Source: Lentzea albidocapillata
GTDB lineage: Bacteria; Actinomycetota; Actinomycetes; Mycobacteriales; Pseudonocardiaceae
NCBI RefSeq assembly: GCF_000719115.1
Contig: NZ_JOEA01000008.1
Span: 124,001 to 188,000, forward strand
DNA: 64,000 nt
Reading direction: 5' to 3'
Positions 1 to 8,818 of the stretch are shown in pieces (position 1 is the stretch's first letter; each line of letters opens with the position of its first letter). The notes beneath the pieces were generated by a model. The model was not told the origin of the DNA and did no database searches. It was given only the letters and a program-made list of their open reading frames with translations. Both the position numbers and the translations under genes were made by a program.

Positions 1-1
1 G

Positions 2-652
2 ATCATCCTGTCGACCTCCACCGCGAGCCGGCTCGGTTTGACCGCCGGGTCACGCGCCGAGGTGAACGGCGTGCAGATGACCGTGGCGGCGACGTTGTTC
101 GGCGGGGTTCCGCTCGGCAGCGCGTTGCTGCACTCCTCCGACCTGGAGGGTGAACCGGTCGGCGTGCTCGCCAACGGCGCCAGGGAACGCGTGCCCGCGG
201 GGCTGGAGGTCGAGTCGCTCGCCGCGCATCGTCTTACCCAGGAGGACTGGTTCGCCTCGTTGGTGGCGATCGCGGTAGGGCTGCTGTTCCTCACGGTGTT
301 GATCGCCGTGGTCGGGGTGGGCTCGACCACGGCGTTGTCGGTGCTCGAACGGACCCGTGAGTCCGGTCTGCTGCGCGCGATCGGCCTGACCCGCAGGGAG
401 CTCGGCCGCATGGTCACGGCCGAGGCCGGCCTGTACGGGGTCGTCGGCGCGATGATCGGACTCGTCATCGGCATTCCCTACGCGTGGCTCGCGATCATCT
501 CGCTCGGCATCGAGTGGCCCCTGCAGGTGCCCGTCGTGTCCGTCGGCGTGGTGGTGCTCGTCCTGGCCGCCCTCACCGCGGGTGCGGGCCTGCTGCCGGC
601 CCGCCGCGCGGCACGGGTGAGCCCGGTCGCGGCACTTCACTCGATCCAGTGA
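2..652 (+). CDS. FtsX-family ABC transporter permease, C-terminal part
   Basis: The reading frame is open from the window edge, so the N-terminus and the true start lie outside. About 216 residues are visible. Three hydrophobic segments (roughly the last 130 residues) surround a cytoplasmic stretch with LERTRESGLLRAIGLTRRE, the coupling helix typical of the FtsX/MacB permease domain. The end has the usual LLPARRAARVSPVAAL tail. Such permeases act in the membrane with an ABC ATPase, usually encoded just upstream (not seen here). Substrate is unknown. The family call is firm and the role is open. Confidence 0.85.
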   Translation: MILSTSTASRLGLTAGSRAEVNGVQMTVAATLFGGVPLGSALLHSSDLEGEPVGVLANGARERVPAGLEVESLAAHRLTQEDWFASLVAIAVGLLFLTVLIAVVGVGSTTALSVLERTRESGLLRAIGLTRRELGRMVTAEAGLYGVVGAMIGLVIGIPYAWLAIISLGIEWPLQVPVVSVGVVVLVLAALTAGAGLLPARRAARVSPVAALHSIQ

Positions 653-706
653 CGTGTACCGGATCCAGGACCGGGTACCCGAACTGCATAGGGAGGTAAT
701 GCAGTC

Positions 707-901
707 ATGGGATTCGACGAGTTGAAGAACAAGGCCAAGGACCTCGCGGGCCAGCACGGTGACAAGGTCGACGACGGTGTCGAGCGCGCGGGGCAGGTCG
801 CCGACGACAAGACCGGCGGCAAGCACAGCGAGCACATCGACAAGGGCGAAGACAAGCTCAAGGAAGGCCTTCGCAACTTCGGCGGCCAGCAACAGGAGTG
901 A
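707..901 (+). CDS. Small MT0933-like antitoxin family protein
   Basis: 64 residues, acidic and lysine-rich, predicted largely helical. The composition and the motif order (DELKNKAKDLAGQHGDKVD near the start, then DDKTGGKHSEHIDKGEDK) match the actinobacterial family annotated as MT0933/Rv0909-like antitoxin, which resembles CsbD stress proteins. A good Shine-Dalgarno (GGGAGGT) lies about 9 bases before the ATG. No toxin gene follows: the next gene is a large NTPase. The antitoxin function is therefore inherited from the family name only. It stands alone and may be a stress protein. Confidence 0.7.
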   Translation: MGFDELKNKAKDLAGQHGDKVDDGVERAGQVADDKTGGKHSEHIDKGEDKLKEGLRNFGGQQQE

Positions 902-980
902 CAGGACCTACCCAAAGTGGGTTCCTGAGGCGGCGCAGGCGATTGGTTCGCGTGTGAGTTACGCCTGATCGGATTCACTT

Positions 981-1025
981 CCGCGATCCCGGCGGCCCGG
1001 TTACCGTCGTTCGCCGGGATCGCGG
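981..1025 (+). promoter_or_regulatory. Perfect 14-bp hairpin that runs into the ribosome binding site of the NACHT gene
   Basis: CCGCGATCCCGGCG (981-994) and its exact reverse complement (1012-1025) flank a 17-nt loop. The right arm overlaps the GGAGG (1024-1028) before the GTG start at 1034. No T-run follows, so it is a poor intrinsic terminator on the plus strand. It could hide the ribosome binding site in the mRNA or terminate transcription from upstream. Either role is inferred. Confidence 0.5.
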
Positions 1026-1033
1026 AGGTGAAG

Positions 1034-3064
1034 GTGGATCCGAGCGGGGTGACCAGAGCGGCACGACTGACTGCGTTGGCCGCGTTGTGCCTGGTCACCG
1101 TCGTTTTGCTACTGCCGGCGGCCATCAGTGTGAGCACCGGCGGGGCCGTGCCGGGGTTCATCGGCGAGTTCGGCCGGTGGTTGTGGCCCGCGGTCGGCGT
1201 GATGGTCCTCGTCGCGGTCGGTCTCGCTCTCTGGGAGCGCGGCCGCGGCCACGAGACCAGCAACCGCACCGCCGCCCTCGCACGGGTCGAGTCACGGGTG
1301 AAAGCGCTGCTCGCCGCCTCCCTGGCCGCGCAGACACAGATCAAGCTCGGTGTCCTGAAGCAGCCCGCGATCTCTGTTCGGGTCGACGGCGAAGAAGTCT
1401 CCTCACGGGACCTGGAGGCCGTCTACGACCGCCTCGGCCACACGATGGTCCTGGTCGGACCGGTGGGCAGCGGCCGGTCGACGTTGCTGCGCGAGCTGTG
1501 CCTGGCGCTGGTCGAACGGGCCCGCAACGACCCGCAGGCGCCCATCCCGGTCGTCGTGGACCTGGCGACGTGGCGGGCGTACGGCGCGCGCAAGCCGACC
1601 GAGTTCACCGCATGGCTGTTGCGCGAGATGAACCGCCGGTACGGCATCAGCCGCTCGGCAGGCACGATCTGGCTGCGCCGCGAGCGGGTGGCCGTGCTCA
1701 TCGACGGACTGGACGAGGTGCCGGGCGTGGACCGCGCGCACTGCGAGTCCGAACTCGCCCCGTTCGCCTCCGTCGTGAGCTCGACAGGTCCGATCGACAA
1801 CCTGCCGTCGGTGTTCGTGGAGCCGTTGAACCGCGGTCAGGTGCTCGAGTACATCGCTTCGGTCAGCCCTCGGCTCGACAGCCTGGAATCAGCCCTGACC
1901 CCGGAGATCTGGGAGCGGCTGGACTCGCCACTGGCGTTGAACCTGCTGGCGCTGACGCACCTGGACAAGCAGGTCGACACGATCGGCACCGACTTTGTGG
2001 GGTCCTTCGTCGTGGAAAGGCTTTCCGGCCAACGCGGCGCAGGACCCACCATTCGCGCGTTGAAGTTCCTCGCGCGGTTGGGGCGGCCGGACCTCGGTGC
2101 ACCCGTGCACATGCCTCAGCGCCGTGCGTGGCTTCCGCTGCTGCCGACGCGCCCCTTGTGGTTGCTGTTCGTGCGCGCGGTGCCTGCGGCATATGCCGGT
2201 GGGGTGTGTGCCGTGTCGTTCATGACGGGACTCCGCCTAGGATTGTGGCCCGCATTGGTGTTCGTGGTCGCCGCTTCTGCGTTGCTCGTGCTGGTGAACA
2301 AACTGCCTCGCGTCTTCCACCCGCCCGGACGCGCGCACGGCATTGTGACTGCCGCGCTGGGATTCCTCGCAGGAGTGCTCGCGGGATTACTGGTCGGTCT
2401 GGCCGGTTTGTGGCTGGGCGCAATCGGGACGCCGTGGCCGTATTTCGTGGCGTACGTGTTCGTGGTGGTGGCGTCATTCTTCTTGGCGTTGGGTTTCATA
2501 CCGGGTGACGCACCCGTGCCGTGGGCGTTGCTGATCGCTGCCGCGCCCGGCGTCTCGATGATCTGGACCGGTCCCTACGCGGTGCTGACGGGCATGGGGG
2601 TCGGGTTCTCGGCTGGCGTGGCGGGCGGGATTTTTGCTGCCGCTGTGGGGCGTGTGTGGCGCACGGTGCGCACGGTGCAACAACAACGCATGCGGCAAGG
2701 GCGCCCGTGGTGGGTTCAGCCGGCCGTCCCGGTACTCGGCGCGATCGGTCTGCTGGGCGGGATCGGCGCGCTGGGATCCTGGGGAACAGCACTGGGAGTA
2801 GCACTCGGTCTACTGGTGACCCCGACCGCCGCCCGCGACTACGTCTGGCCGTTCGACGCGCTCGCCGAAATGGCTGCCGAGGCCGTCACACGGCCCCTGT
2901 CGCTGGGCGAGTTGTCGTTCCGCCGCAAGGCTTTGCTGCACCTCGCACAGGACAGGCTGCTGCTCACCCGCGTCGATGGCGAGTACCGCTTCGCGCACGT
3001 CGCGCTGCGCGACCACCTGGCGTCGTGCGACCCGACGGCGCTGGTTCGGGCCACGCGCCGTTGA
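1034..3064 (+). CDS. Membrane-anchored NACHT-type NTPase
   Basis: About 676 residues. Two N-terminal membrane segments (about 15-35 and 50-70) precede a STAND/NACHT NTPase core: Walker A GPVGSGRST near residue 145 and the NACHT Walker B VAVLIDGLDEVP near 222. The C-terminal half has about seven to nine further hydrophobic segments and then a soluble tail. Such proteins in actinomycetes are signalling or defence-like STAND NTPases, but no effector domain is obvious. The segment after Walker B is shorter than usual, and I do not see the arginine-bearing sensor (TSR/TCR) that normally follows. GTG 1034 was chosen because GGAGG sits 5 bases upstream; an in-frame GTG at 1028 has no such site. Confidence 0.8.
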   Translation: MDPSGVTRAARLTALAALCLVTVVLLLPAAISVSTGGAVPGFIGEFGRWLWPAVGVMVLVAVGLALWERGRGHETSNRTAALARVESRVKALLAASLAAQTQIKLGVLKQPAISVRVDGEEVSSRDLEAVYDRLGHTMVLVGPVGSGRSTLLRELCLALVERARNDPQAPIPVVVDLATWRAYGARKPTEFTAWLLREMNRRYGISRSAGTIWLRRERVAVLIDGLDEVPGVDRAHCESELAPFASVVSSTGPIDNLPSVFVEPLNRGQVLEYIASVSPRLDSLESALTPEIWERLDSPLALNLLALTHLDKQVDTIGTDFVGSFVVERLSGQRGAGPTIRALKFLARLGRPDLGAPVHMPQRRAWLPLLPTRPLWLLFVRAVPAAYAGGVCAVSFMTGLRLGLWPALVFVVAASALLVLVNKLPRVFHPPGRAHGIVTAALGFLAGVLAGLLVGLAGLWLGAIGTPWPYFVAYVFVVVASFFLALGFIPGDAPVPWALLIAAAPGVSMIWTGPYAVLTGMGVGFSAGVAGGIFAAAVGRVWRTVRTVQQQRMRQGRPWWVQPAVPVLGAIGLLGGIGALGSWGTALGVALGLLVTPTAARDYVWPFDALAEMAAEAVTRPLSLGELSFRRKALLHLAQDRLLLTRVDGEYRFAHVALRDHLASCDPTALVRATRR

Positions 3065-3107
3065 ACCTTCCCGATCTGCGGGCCGTACGGCCTGACAGAA
3101 AGGTCGG

Positions 3108-3809
3108 GTGTTGCGCATGCGCTGGTCGAAGGGCTGGATCGTGGGTGCCGGGGTCTTCTCGGTAGTCGCGGCCATCGGGGGAACGGCCTTCGCTCTCGCC
3201 GGATCGGGTGCCTCCTCGTCGCAGCCCGTGGTGGCGGGCAAAGAGGTGTGCGCCGGGCAGCAGGTGAAGACGACGAACGCCAAGGGGCCCGCGACCGTCC
3301 TGTCGGACAAGTTCCCGGTCGGCACGCTGTTGCGAATCACGAATCCCGCCAACGGTCGGGCGATCACGGTTTCGGTCACCGGACCGTCGACCGGATGCGC
3401 GGTGCTGAACATCGCGGCATTCGATTCACTCGGGGCCGCCGAAAGCGGCGAAGCGGAAAGCGTTCTCCGGCGCATTCGGGTGGAGATCGTCGGAAACGCA
3501 CCGGCGCCGACACCCACCACCCGCACCTCCACAGCGCGGGTGCGGGCTTCCGGAACAGTCGGGCAGGTCGTCTGCGACGGCGCGACCGTCGGGTTGTCGG
3601 CCGTCGGTGGGGCACCTGGGGCGTTCTCGTCACAGCTCCCGGTCGGGACCGTGGTACGGGTCACCAATCTGGACAACGGGAAGCAGACGACCGTCCGCGT
3701 CGTCGGCGTCGGGCCGGCCTGCGTCGTGCTGAACAGCGCTGCTTTCGAACTCGTCGGGGAGTCCGGGAAGAACGTGATCAAGCGGGTGCAGATCGAGAAG
3801 GTGACCTGA
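3108..3809 (+). CDS. Secreted or membrane-anchored protein with two double-psi beta-barrel (RlpA-like) repeats
   Basis: 233 residues. A signal or anchor segment (about 9-32) is followed by two homologous units, roughly 40-128 and 145-233, joined by a Pro/Thr-rich linker. Each unit contains VC-(A/D)-G, then PVGT(L/V)(L/V)R(I/V)TN-x-(A/D)NG, a GP loop with a second Cys, and VLN-(I/S)-AAF. This is the layout of RlpA/expansin-type double-psi barrels (GTxVxVTNLxNG ... NDRGP ... DLSxxAA). The Asp of NDRGP, needed for lytic activity in that fold, is replaced (TGPSTG, VGVGP), so a binding role is more likely than cleavage. Two Cys per repeat could pair. Start GTG has AAAGG just upstream. Confidence 0.65.
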   Translation: MLRMRWSKGWIVGAGVFSVVAAIGGTAFALAGSGASSSQPVVAGKEVCAGQQVKTTNAKGPATVLSDKFPVGTLLRITNPANGRAITVSVTGPSTGCAVLNIAAFDSLGAAESGEAESVLRRIRVEIVGNAPAPTPTTRTSTARVRASGTVGQVVCDGATVGLSAVGGAPGAFSSQLPVGTVVRVTNLDNGKQTTVRVVGVGPACVVLNSAAFELVGESGKNVIKRVQIEKVT

Positions 3810-3814
3810 CCCGG

Positions 3815-5797
3815 TCACCAGTCCATCGGCTCGTCCGGCTCGTCCGGCTCCGGCCACTCGTCCACGGCGTCGCCCGAGCCCCACGCGGCACCACCGGGGC
3901 TCGTGGCCTTGAGCTTGGGCTTGGGTGCCGCGGCAGGTGCGGCCGCCTCCGGCGCGGGACCGCCGGCCGCCACCACCTCCAGGATCTGGTCGCCGTACTT
4001 CGTGAGCTTCGCCTGGCCGACGCCGCTCACCGCGCCCAGGGCGGTGAGCGAGCCGGGGCGCGACGCCGCGATGGACTTCAGCGTGGCGTCGTGGAAGATC
4101 ACGTACGCCGGGACGCCCTGTTCGCGGGCCTGGCCGGCCCGCCATTCGCGCAGCGCCTCGAAGAGCGGGCCCGCTTCGGCCGGGAGGTCGACCTTCACCT
4201 TGGCCGCGCCGGACGAGGAGGACGCCGTGCGCGTCGTCGAGCGGGCAGGCGTCGGGTCCTTGCGCATCTTGACTTCGCGCTTGCGGCCGAGGACCTCGGA
4301 GCTCGCCTCGGTGAGGACGAGCGTCGAGTACTCGCCCTCGACGGCCAGCAGGCCCTGCGCGAGGAGCTGGCGGACCACGCCGCGCCACTCGCCCTCGCTC
4401 AGGTCCTCACCGATGCCGAAGGTGCTGAGCTGGTCGTGGTCGAACTGGATGATCTTGGCGGTCTTGCGGCCCAGCAGGATGTCGATGGCCTGACCGGCGC
4501 CGAACTTCTGGTTGCGCTCCTTGCGCAGCCGGTAGACCGTGGACAGGACCTTCTGCGCGGCGACGGTGCCGTCCCACGACTCGGGTGGCGTCAGGCAGGT
4601 GTCGCAGTTGCCGCAGGGGGCACCACCGGGTTCGTTGAAGTACTCCAGAAGCCTGGTGCGGCGGCACGTGACCGTCTCGCAGAGGGCGAGCATCGCGTCG
4701 AGGTGCGCCTGCGAGCGGCGGCGGAACGCCAGATCGCCTTCCGACGACTCGATCATCTTGCGCTGCTGCACCACGTCCTGCAGGCCGTAGGCGAGCCACG
4801 CGGTGGACGGGAGACCGTCGCGGCCGGCACGGCCCGTCTCCTGGTAGTAGCCCTCGACCGACTTCGGCAGGTCGAGGTGGGCGACGAAGCGGACGTCCGG
4901 TTTGTCGATGCCCATGCCGAACGCGATGGTGGCGACCATGACCAGGCCGTCCTCCCGCAGGAACCGGGCCTGGTTGCGCTGGCGGACCGACGAGTCGAGC
5001 CCCGCGTGGTACGGCAGCGCGGGGATCCCGTTCGCCACCAGGAACTCCGCCGTCTTCTCCACCGACGCGCGGGACAGGCAGTAGACGATGCCCGCGTCGC
5101 CCTGGTGCTCGCCGCGCAGCAGGTCCAGCAGCTGCTTCTTCGGCTCCTTCTTGCCGACGATGCGGTACTGGATGTTCGGCCGGTCGAAGCTGGAGACGAA
5201 CTGCCGCCCCTCGTTCAGCTCCAGGCGCGTGAGGATCTCCTTGCGCGTCGCCTCCGTGGCCGTGGCGGTGAGCGCGATCCGCGGCACCTTCGGCCAGCGC
5301 TCGTGCAGGTGCGTGAGCGAGAGGTAGTCGGGCCGGAAGTCGTGGCCCCACTGGGAGACGCAGTGCGCCTCGTCGATCGCGAACAGCGCGATCTCACCCT
5401 GCTCCAGCAGGCGCAGCGTCGCGTCGGACGTCAGCCGCTCCGGCGCCAGGTAGAGCAGGTCGAGCTCGCCGTTGACGAACTCGGCCTCGACCATCCGGCG
5501 TTCGTCCCAGGACAGCGACGAGTTCAGGAAGCCCGCGCGCACGCCGAGAGCACGCAGCGCGTCCACCTGGTCCTGCATCAGCGCGATGAGCGGCGAGATC
5601 ACCACGCCCACGCCCGGCCGGACCAGCGCCGGCACCTGGTAGCAGAGGGACTTGCCACCACCGGTCGGCATGAGCACGAGCGCGTCGCCACCCGCGATCA
5701 CGTGCTCGACGATGGCGGCCTGGTCGCCGCGGAACTCGGGGTACCCGAAGACGCGCTGCAGGACCTGCAGCGCGTCGCCGTGGTCGGTTGAACCCAT
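3815..5797 (-). CDS. recQ: ATP-dependent DNA helicase RecQ
   Basis: About 660 residues, usual RecQ length. Visible in order: the motif 0 region (FGYPEFRGDQ), Walker A (MPTGGGKS), motif Ia SPLIALMQDQV, DEAH box followed by CVSQWGHDFRPDY, helicase C motif VI (YYQETGRAGRDG), the four-Cys zinc-binding subdomain (CETVTC...CGNCDTC) and a C-terminal HRDC domain (about the last 120-50 residues). RecQ unwinds 3'-tailed duplexes in recombination and replication-fork repair. ATG 5797 was chosen because RecQ homology begins right after it; an in-frame GTG at 5821 is possible. It converges with the barrel-protein gene, with 5 bases between stops. Confidence 0.95.
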   Translation of the reverse strand: MGSTDHGDALQVLQRVFGYPEFRGDQAAIVEHVIAGGDALVLMPTGGGKSLCYQVPALVRPGVGVVISPLIALMQDQVDALRALGVRAGFLNSSLSWDERRMVEAEFVNGELDLLYLAPERLTSDATLRLLEQGEIALFAIDEAHCVSQWGHDFRPDYLSLTHLHERWPKVPRIALTATATEATRKEILTRLELNEGRQFVSSFDRPNIQYRIVGKKEPKKQLLDLLRGEHQGDAGIVYCLSRASVEKTAEFLVANGIPALPYHAGLDSSVRQRNQARFLREDGLVMVATIAFGMGIDKPDVRFVAHLDLPKSVEGYYQETGRAGRDGLPSTAWLAYGLQDVVQQRKMIESSEGDLAFRRRSQAHLDAMLALCETVTCRRTRLLEYFNEPGGAPCGNCDTCLTPPESWDGTVAAQKVLSTVYRLRKERNQKFGAGQAIDILLGRKTAKIIQFDHDQLSTFGIGEDLSEGEWRGVVRQLLAQGLLAVEGEYSTLVLTEASSEVLGRKREVKMRKDPTPARSTTRTASSSSGAAKVKVDLPAEAGPLFEALREWRAGQAREQGVPAYVIFHDATLKSIAASRPGSLTALGAVSGVGQAKLTKYGDQILEVVAAGGPAPEAAAPAAAPKPKLKATSPGGAAWGSGDAVDEWPEPDEPDEPMDW

Positions 5798-5836
5798 GCC
5801 GCCGATGCTAGCGAGCAGCACCGACAGCCCGATTCG

Positions 5837-7687
5837 CTAGCCCAATGCACCCTTCGTACCAGCGGAAACGCTGCCGGCGACCAGCGGAGCGGACGAGGCG
5901 GCCGGCACCGAGCCCTTCAGCGGGATCCGCACCGACGTGTCCGCCAGGTCCACGGTCAGCCTCGGCAGCTGGCTCGGCCGCACGATCGCGGTCGAGTCGG
6001 TGCCGCCGATGACCAGGCCCAGACGATGTCCCGCCTTGACCAGATGGTCCGTTGTGGACAGTCGGAACGTCATGCGGTACTTGGTTCCCGGCGTGATCGT
6101 GCGCGGAGTCGAGAGAGACTGGTAGTTCGCGAGATCCGCCCAGCCACGCGCGATGATCTGCGCGTCGACGTTGCCCGTCGTCGCCTCCGTGTTGCGATAA
6201 CAGGCGTCATCGCCCGTGCGGCTCTCTCCCCAGCACGACTCCGTGGTCAGGGTCCGGATGCCCTCGCCGGTCCGCACCGTCGCCGGCCCGTAGTCGACGA
6301 GGTACGCCGTGAGGTGCGCGGTCGGCGTCGAGGACGACACCCCCACCGTGATCGAGGACGTGCCCGCGACGCGCAGGTCGGAGGTCAGCGGCGCCGTCGA
6401 GTAGATCGTCCTCCCGGTGTTCGAGCCCGAGAGCCAGTTCGCCGGCGTGCCGCTGCCGTTGTCGGTGAACGCCGACGTGCCCGTGCCGGGGGTCGTGCCG
6501 AGTCCCGAAGAAGAGGGACGCAGCACGGTGCCGACGGTGCCCGCAGGAGGCCACGTCTGGTCGTCCGCCCACTGGTTGGGCGCGCGTTCCGCCGACACCT
6601 GCGGTTCGTTCTCGATGCCGTTCTGCACGTTCAGCAACCAGCGGTCGAACCACCGGTGCAGCGTCGGGACCCACTCGCTGCGCCGGAAGTCGAACGGGTC
6701 GACGTGCGCCGTCTGCGAGAACCACAGCTTCTTCGGCACCGACGCGGGCACCGCGTCCCAGAACTGTCCGTACTGCAACGTCTTCACGTTGAGGTCGTTC
6801 AGCCCGTGGATCGCGAAGATCGACGCCTTCACGTTCGACGCGTTGCGCACGAAGTCACGCGTCTGCCACATCGCCGTGTAGTCGCCGTTGGCGGGAGAAC
6901 CGTTCGTCATCTGCGTGCGCACCGCACCACACCGTGAGCGCGCGTTGGAGTTCTCGAACTGCGAGCCCAGGCCGGTCGGCGAGCTGTAGCCGGGGTACGC
7001 GACGCCGTCCGAGCGGAACCAGTCGTACCAGGAACTGATGGCCGCGATCGGCACGATGGTCTTCAGCCCGTCGATGCCGGTCGACGCGACGCCGTTCGCG
7101 ATCGAGCCGTCCCACGACTTGCCGATCATGCCGACGGCGCCGGTCGACCAGGACGCGGCCTTCGTGGTGGCGCCGGTCAGGGTCGAGTAGCCGGTACGCC
7201 GGCCGTTCAGCCAGTCGATCACGGCCGTGCCGGAGGCGATCTCCGACTGACCGCCGACGTCGACGCAGCCGCGCGACCGGTTCGTGCCGAGGAAGTCGAC
7301 GAGCACGACGGCGTAGCCGCGTGGCACGAAGTAGTTGTCGTAGAAGAGCGGGAACTTGACCGGCACCCCGGCGGAGTCGTAGGTCTTGACCTCGCTCTCG
7401 TTGCCGCGCCCGGCGCTCTGGTAGTAGGGGCTGGCGTCCATGATCACGGGCACGCGCCCGGTCGTGGACGGCCTGATGATGTCGGCCGCCACCCGATCGC
7501 GGGTGCCGTTGCCGTCGAGGTCGAGCCCGGAGTCGACGTAGACCGTCTCGCGGACCGCGTCGGCCATCGAGTGGATCGGCGCGGTCACGCCGCCCGACAG
7601 GGTGAACGCTGGTGTCGCCGCTGTGGCAGGGATCGGCGTCAGGGTCAGGGCCCCTGCTAACGCCACTACAACACGAACACGCTTCAT
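5837..7687 (-). CDS. Secreted CocE/NonD-family hydrolase (Xaa-Pro dipeptidyl-peptidase type)
   Basis: 616 residues with a clear signal peptide (MKRVRV, then a hydrophobic core, ending at ATAATP). The alpha/beta-hydrolase core has the nucleophile motif GKSWDG near residue 190, preceded by the RGYAVVLVDFLGTNRSRGC stretch typical of the S15/CocE family. The C-terminal half is the jelly-roll domain of X-Pro dipeptidyl-peptidases (ends with TFRLSTTDHLVKAGHRLGLVIGG). Members cleave Xaa-Pro dipeptides or esters outside the cell; the substrate here is unknown. It is transcribed alone, divergent from the dehydrogenase at 7789. Confidence 0.88.
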   Translation of the reverse strand: MKRVRVVVALAGALTLTPIPATAATPAFTLSGGVTAPIHSMADAVRETVYVDSGLDLDGNGTRDRVAADIIRPSTTGRVPVIMDASPYYQSAGRGNESEVKTYDSAGVPVKFPLFYDNYFVPRGYAVVLVDFLGTNRSRGCVDVGGQSEIASGTAVIDWLNGRRTGYSTLTGATTKAASWSTGAVGMIGKSWDGSIANGVASTGIDGLKTIVPIAAISSWYDWFRSDGVAYPGYSSPTGLGSQFENSNARSRCGAVRTQMTNGSPANGDYTAMWQTRDFVRNASNVKASIFAIHGLNDLNVKTLQYGQFWDAVPASVPKKLWFSQTAHVDPFDFRRSEWVPTLHRWFDRWLLNVQNGIENEPQVSAERAPNQWADDQTWPPAGTVGTVLRPSSSGLGTTPGTGTSAFTDNGSGTPANWLSGSNTGRTIYSTAPLTSDLRVAGTSSITVGVSSSTPTAHLTAYLVDYGPATVRTGEGIRTLTTESCWGESRTGDDACYRNTEATTGNVDAQIIARGWADLANYQSLSTPRTITPGTKYRMTFRLSTTDHLVKAGHRLGLVIGGTDSTAIVRPSQLPRLTVDLADTSVRIPLKGSVPAASSAPLVAGSVSAGTKGALG

Positions 7688-7788
7688 GAAGATTCACGCT
7701 AAGGAGTGACGAAGTCGCCCCGTCAGAGCCGAAAGGCTTGACCCTCTGCTGTTGCGCCCGGCACTTCCCTCACGAATATTCGTTCCTC

Positions 7789-8727
7789 GTGAGCTTCACC
7801 TTCGAACCCGGCCGCACCCGCGTCGTCTTCGGCCGCGGCACCGTCTCCTCCGTGCGCGCCGAGGCCGAGCGGCTGGGCGCGCGGCGGGTGCTGCTGATCG
7901 CCCGGCACGGTGGCGACAGGGTGGCCACCGAACTCGGCCCGCTGCTGGTCACCCGGTTCACCGGTGCGGCCATGCACACGCCGGTCGAGGTCACGGAGCG
8001 CGCGCTCGCGTCGTTGCGTGAACACGGCGCGGACTGCATCGTGTCGGTCGGCGGCGGGTCGAGCACAGGGCTGTCGAAGGCGCTCTCTGTACGGGCGGGC
8101 GTACCGCAGATCGTCATCCCCACGACCTACGCGGGCTCCGAGGTCACACAAGTGCTCGGCGAGACGGCCTCGGGGCGGAAGAAGACACGACGCGATCCGG
8201 CGATCCAGCCGGACACGGTGATCTACGACGTCGACCTCACGCTGGACCTGCCGCTCGACGTCACGGTGACGAGCGCGCTCAACTCTCTCGCGCACGCCGT
8301 CGCCGCCCGAGGCAACGAGAACCCGCTGATCGACGCTGTCGCGACCAGAGCGATCGAGGGCGTTTTGCACGCTTTGAGCGGAAACCCGTCCACTGTGGAG
8401 GCACGGACGGAACTGCTGTCGTCGGCATGGCTCGCGGGCACGTGTCTCGCGTCCGTCCCCATGGGACTGCATCACAAGCTCGCGCACGTTCTGGGCGGTA
8501 CGTTCGGACTGCCGCACGCCGCCACCCACACGGCGCTGCTTCCCCACACGGCACCGTCCGATCTGGCCACCCGCGTCCACGACACGGCCACCCGGTTCGG
8601 CGCGGCGACGTCGTTGCGGGAACTGGGGATGGCGGAGTCCGATTTGTCTGGTGCCGCGGAGATCGCCGAGCATCCGGACGCCCTGAGGGTGCTGACGAAC
8701 GCCTGGCGTGACGCGTCGACCGGCTGA
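7789..8727 (+). CDS. Maleylacetate reductase-like iron-containing alcohol dehydrogenase
   Basis: 312 residues from GTG 7789. Nucleotide-binding GGGSSTGLSKA near residue 85, PTTYAGSEVT near 110, and the metal-binding His region MGLHHKLAHVLGGTFGLPHAATH near 225 match maleylacetate reductase (NADH-dependent maleylacetate to 3-oxoadipate, aromatic catabolism). It is shorter than the usual 350 residues, mainly at the C-terminus. No dioxygenase or other catabolic partner is nearby, so the substrate is uncertain. The upstream in-frame ATG at 7738 gives a Cys-rich extension unlike the family and was rejected. No good ribosome binding site is seen at either start. Confidence 0.8.
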   Translation: MSFTFEPGRTRVVFGRGTVSSVRAEAERLGARRVLLIARHGGDRVATELGPLLVTRFTGAAMHTPVEVTERALASLREHGADCIVSVGGGSSTGLSKALSVRAGVPQIVIPTTYAGSEVTQVLGETASGRKKTRRDPAIQPDTVIYDVDLTLDLPLDVTVTSALNSLAHAVAARGNENPLIDAVATRAIEGVLHALSGNPSTVEARTELLSSAWLAGTCLASVPMGLHHKLAHVLGGTFGLPHAATHTALLPHTAPSDLATRVHDTATRFGAATSLRELGMAESDLSGAAEIAEHPDALRVLTNAWRDASTG

Positions 8728-8818
8728 GCGGTTGTCATTCTTAAGGCTGATGTTCACAGCTCTGGACCGAGACGAATCACCGATGTGCTTCCTGAAGACT
8801 TCCTGAAGCATTGAGGAC

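Noticed and set aside
707..3064. A toxin-antitoxin pair of the MT0933-like gene and the NACHT gene
   Set aside because: The genes are separated by a hairpin and have unrelated family partners; nothing beyond proximity supports pairing.
3248..5791. An 847-residue open frame on the plus strand opposite recQ
   Set aside because: It has no stop because of third-position GC on the real minus-strand gene. The composition is Arg/Ala/Gly-rich nonsense and recQ is complete on the other strand.
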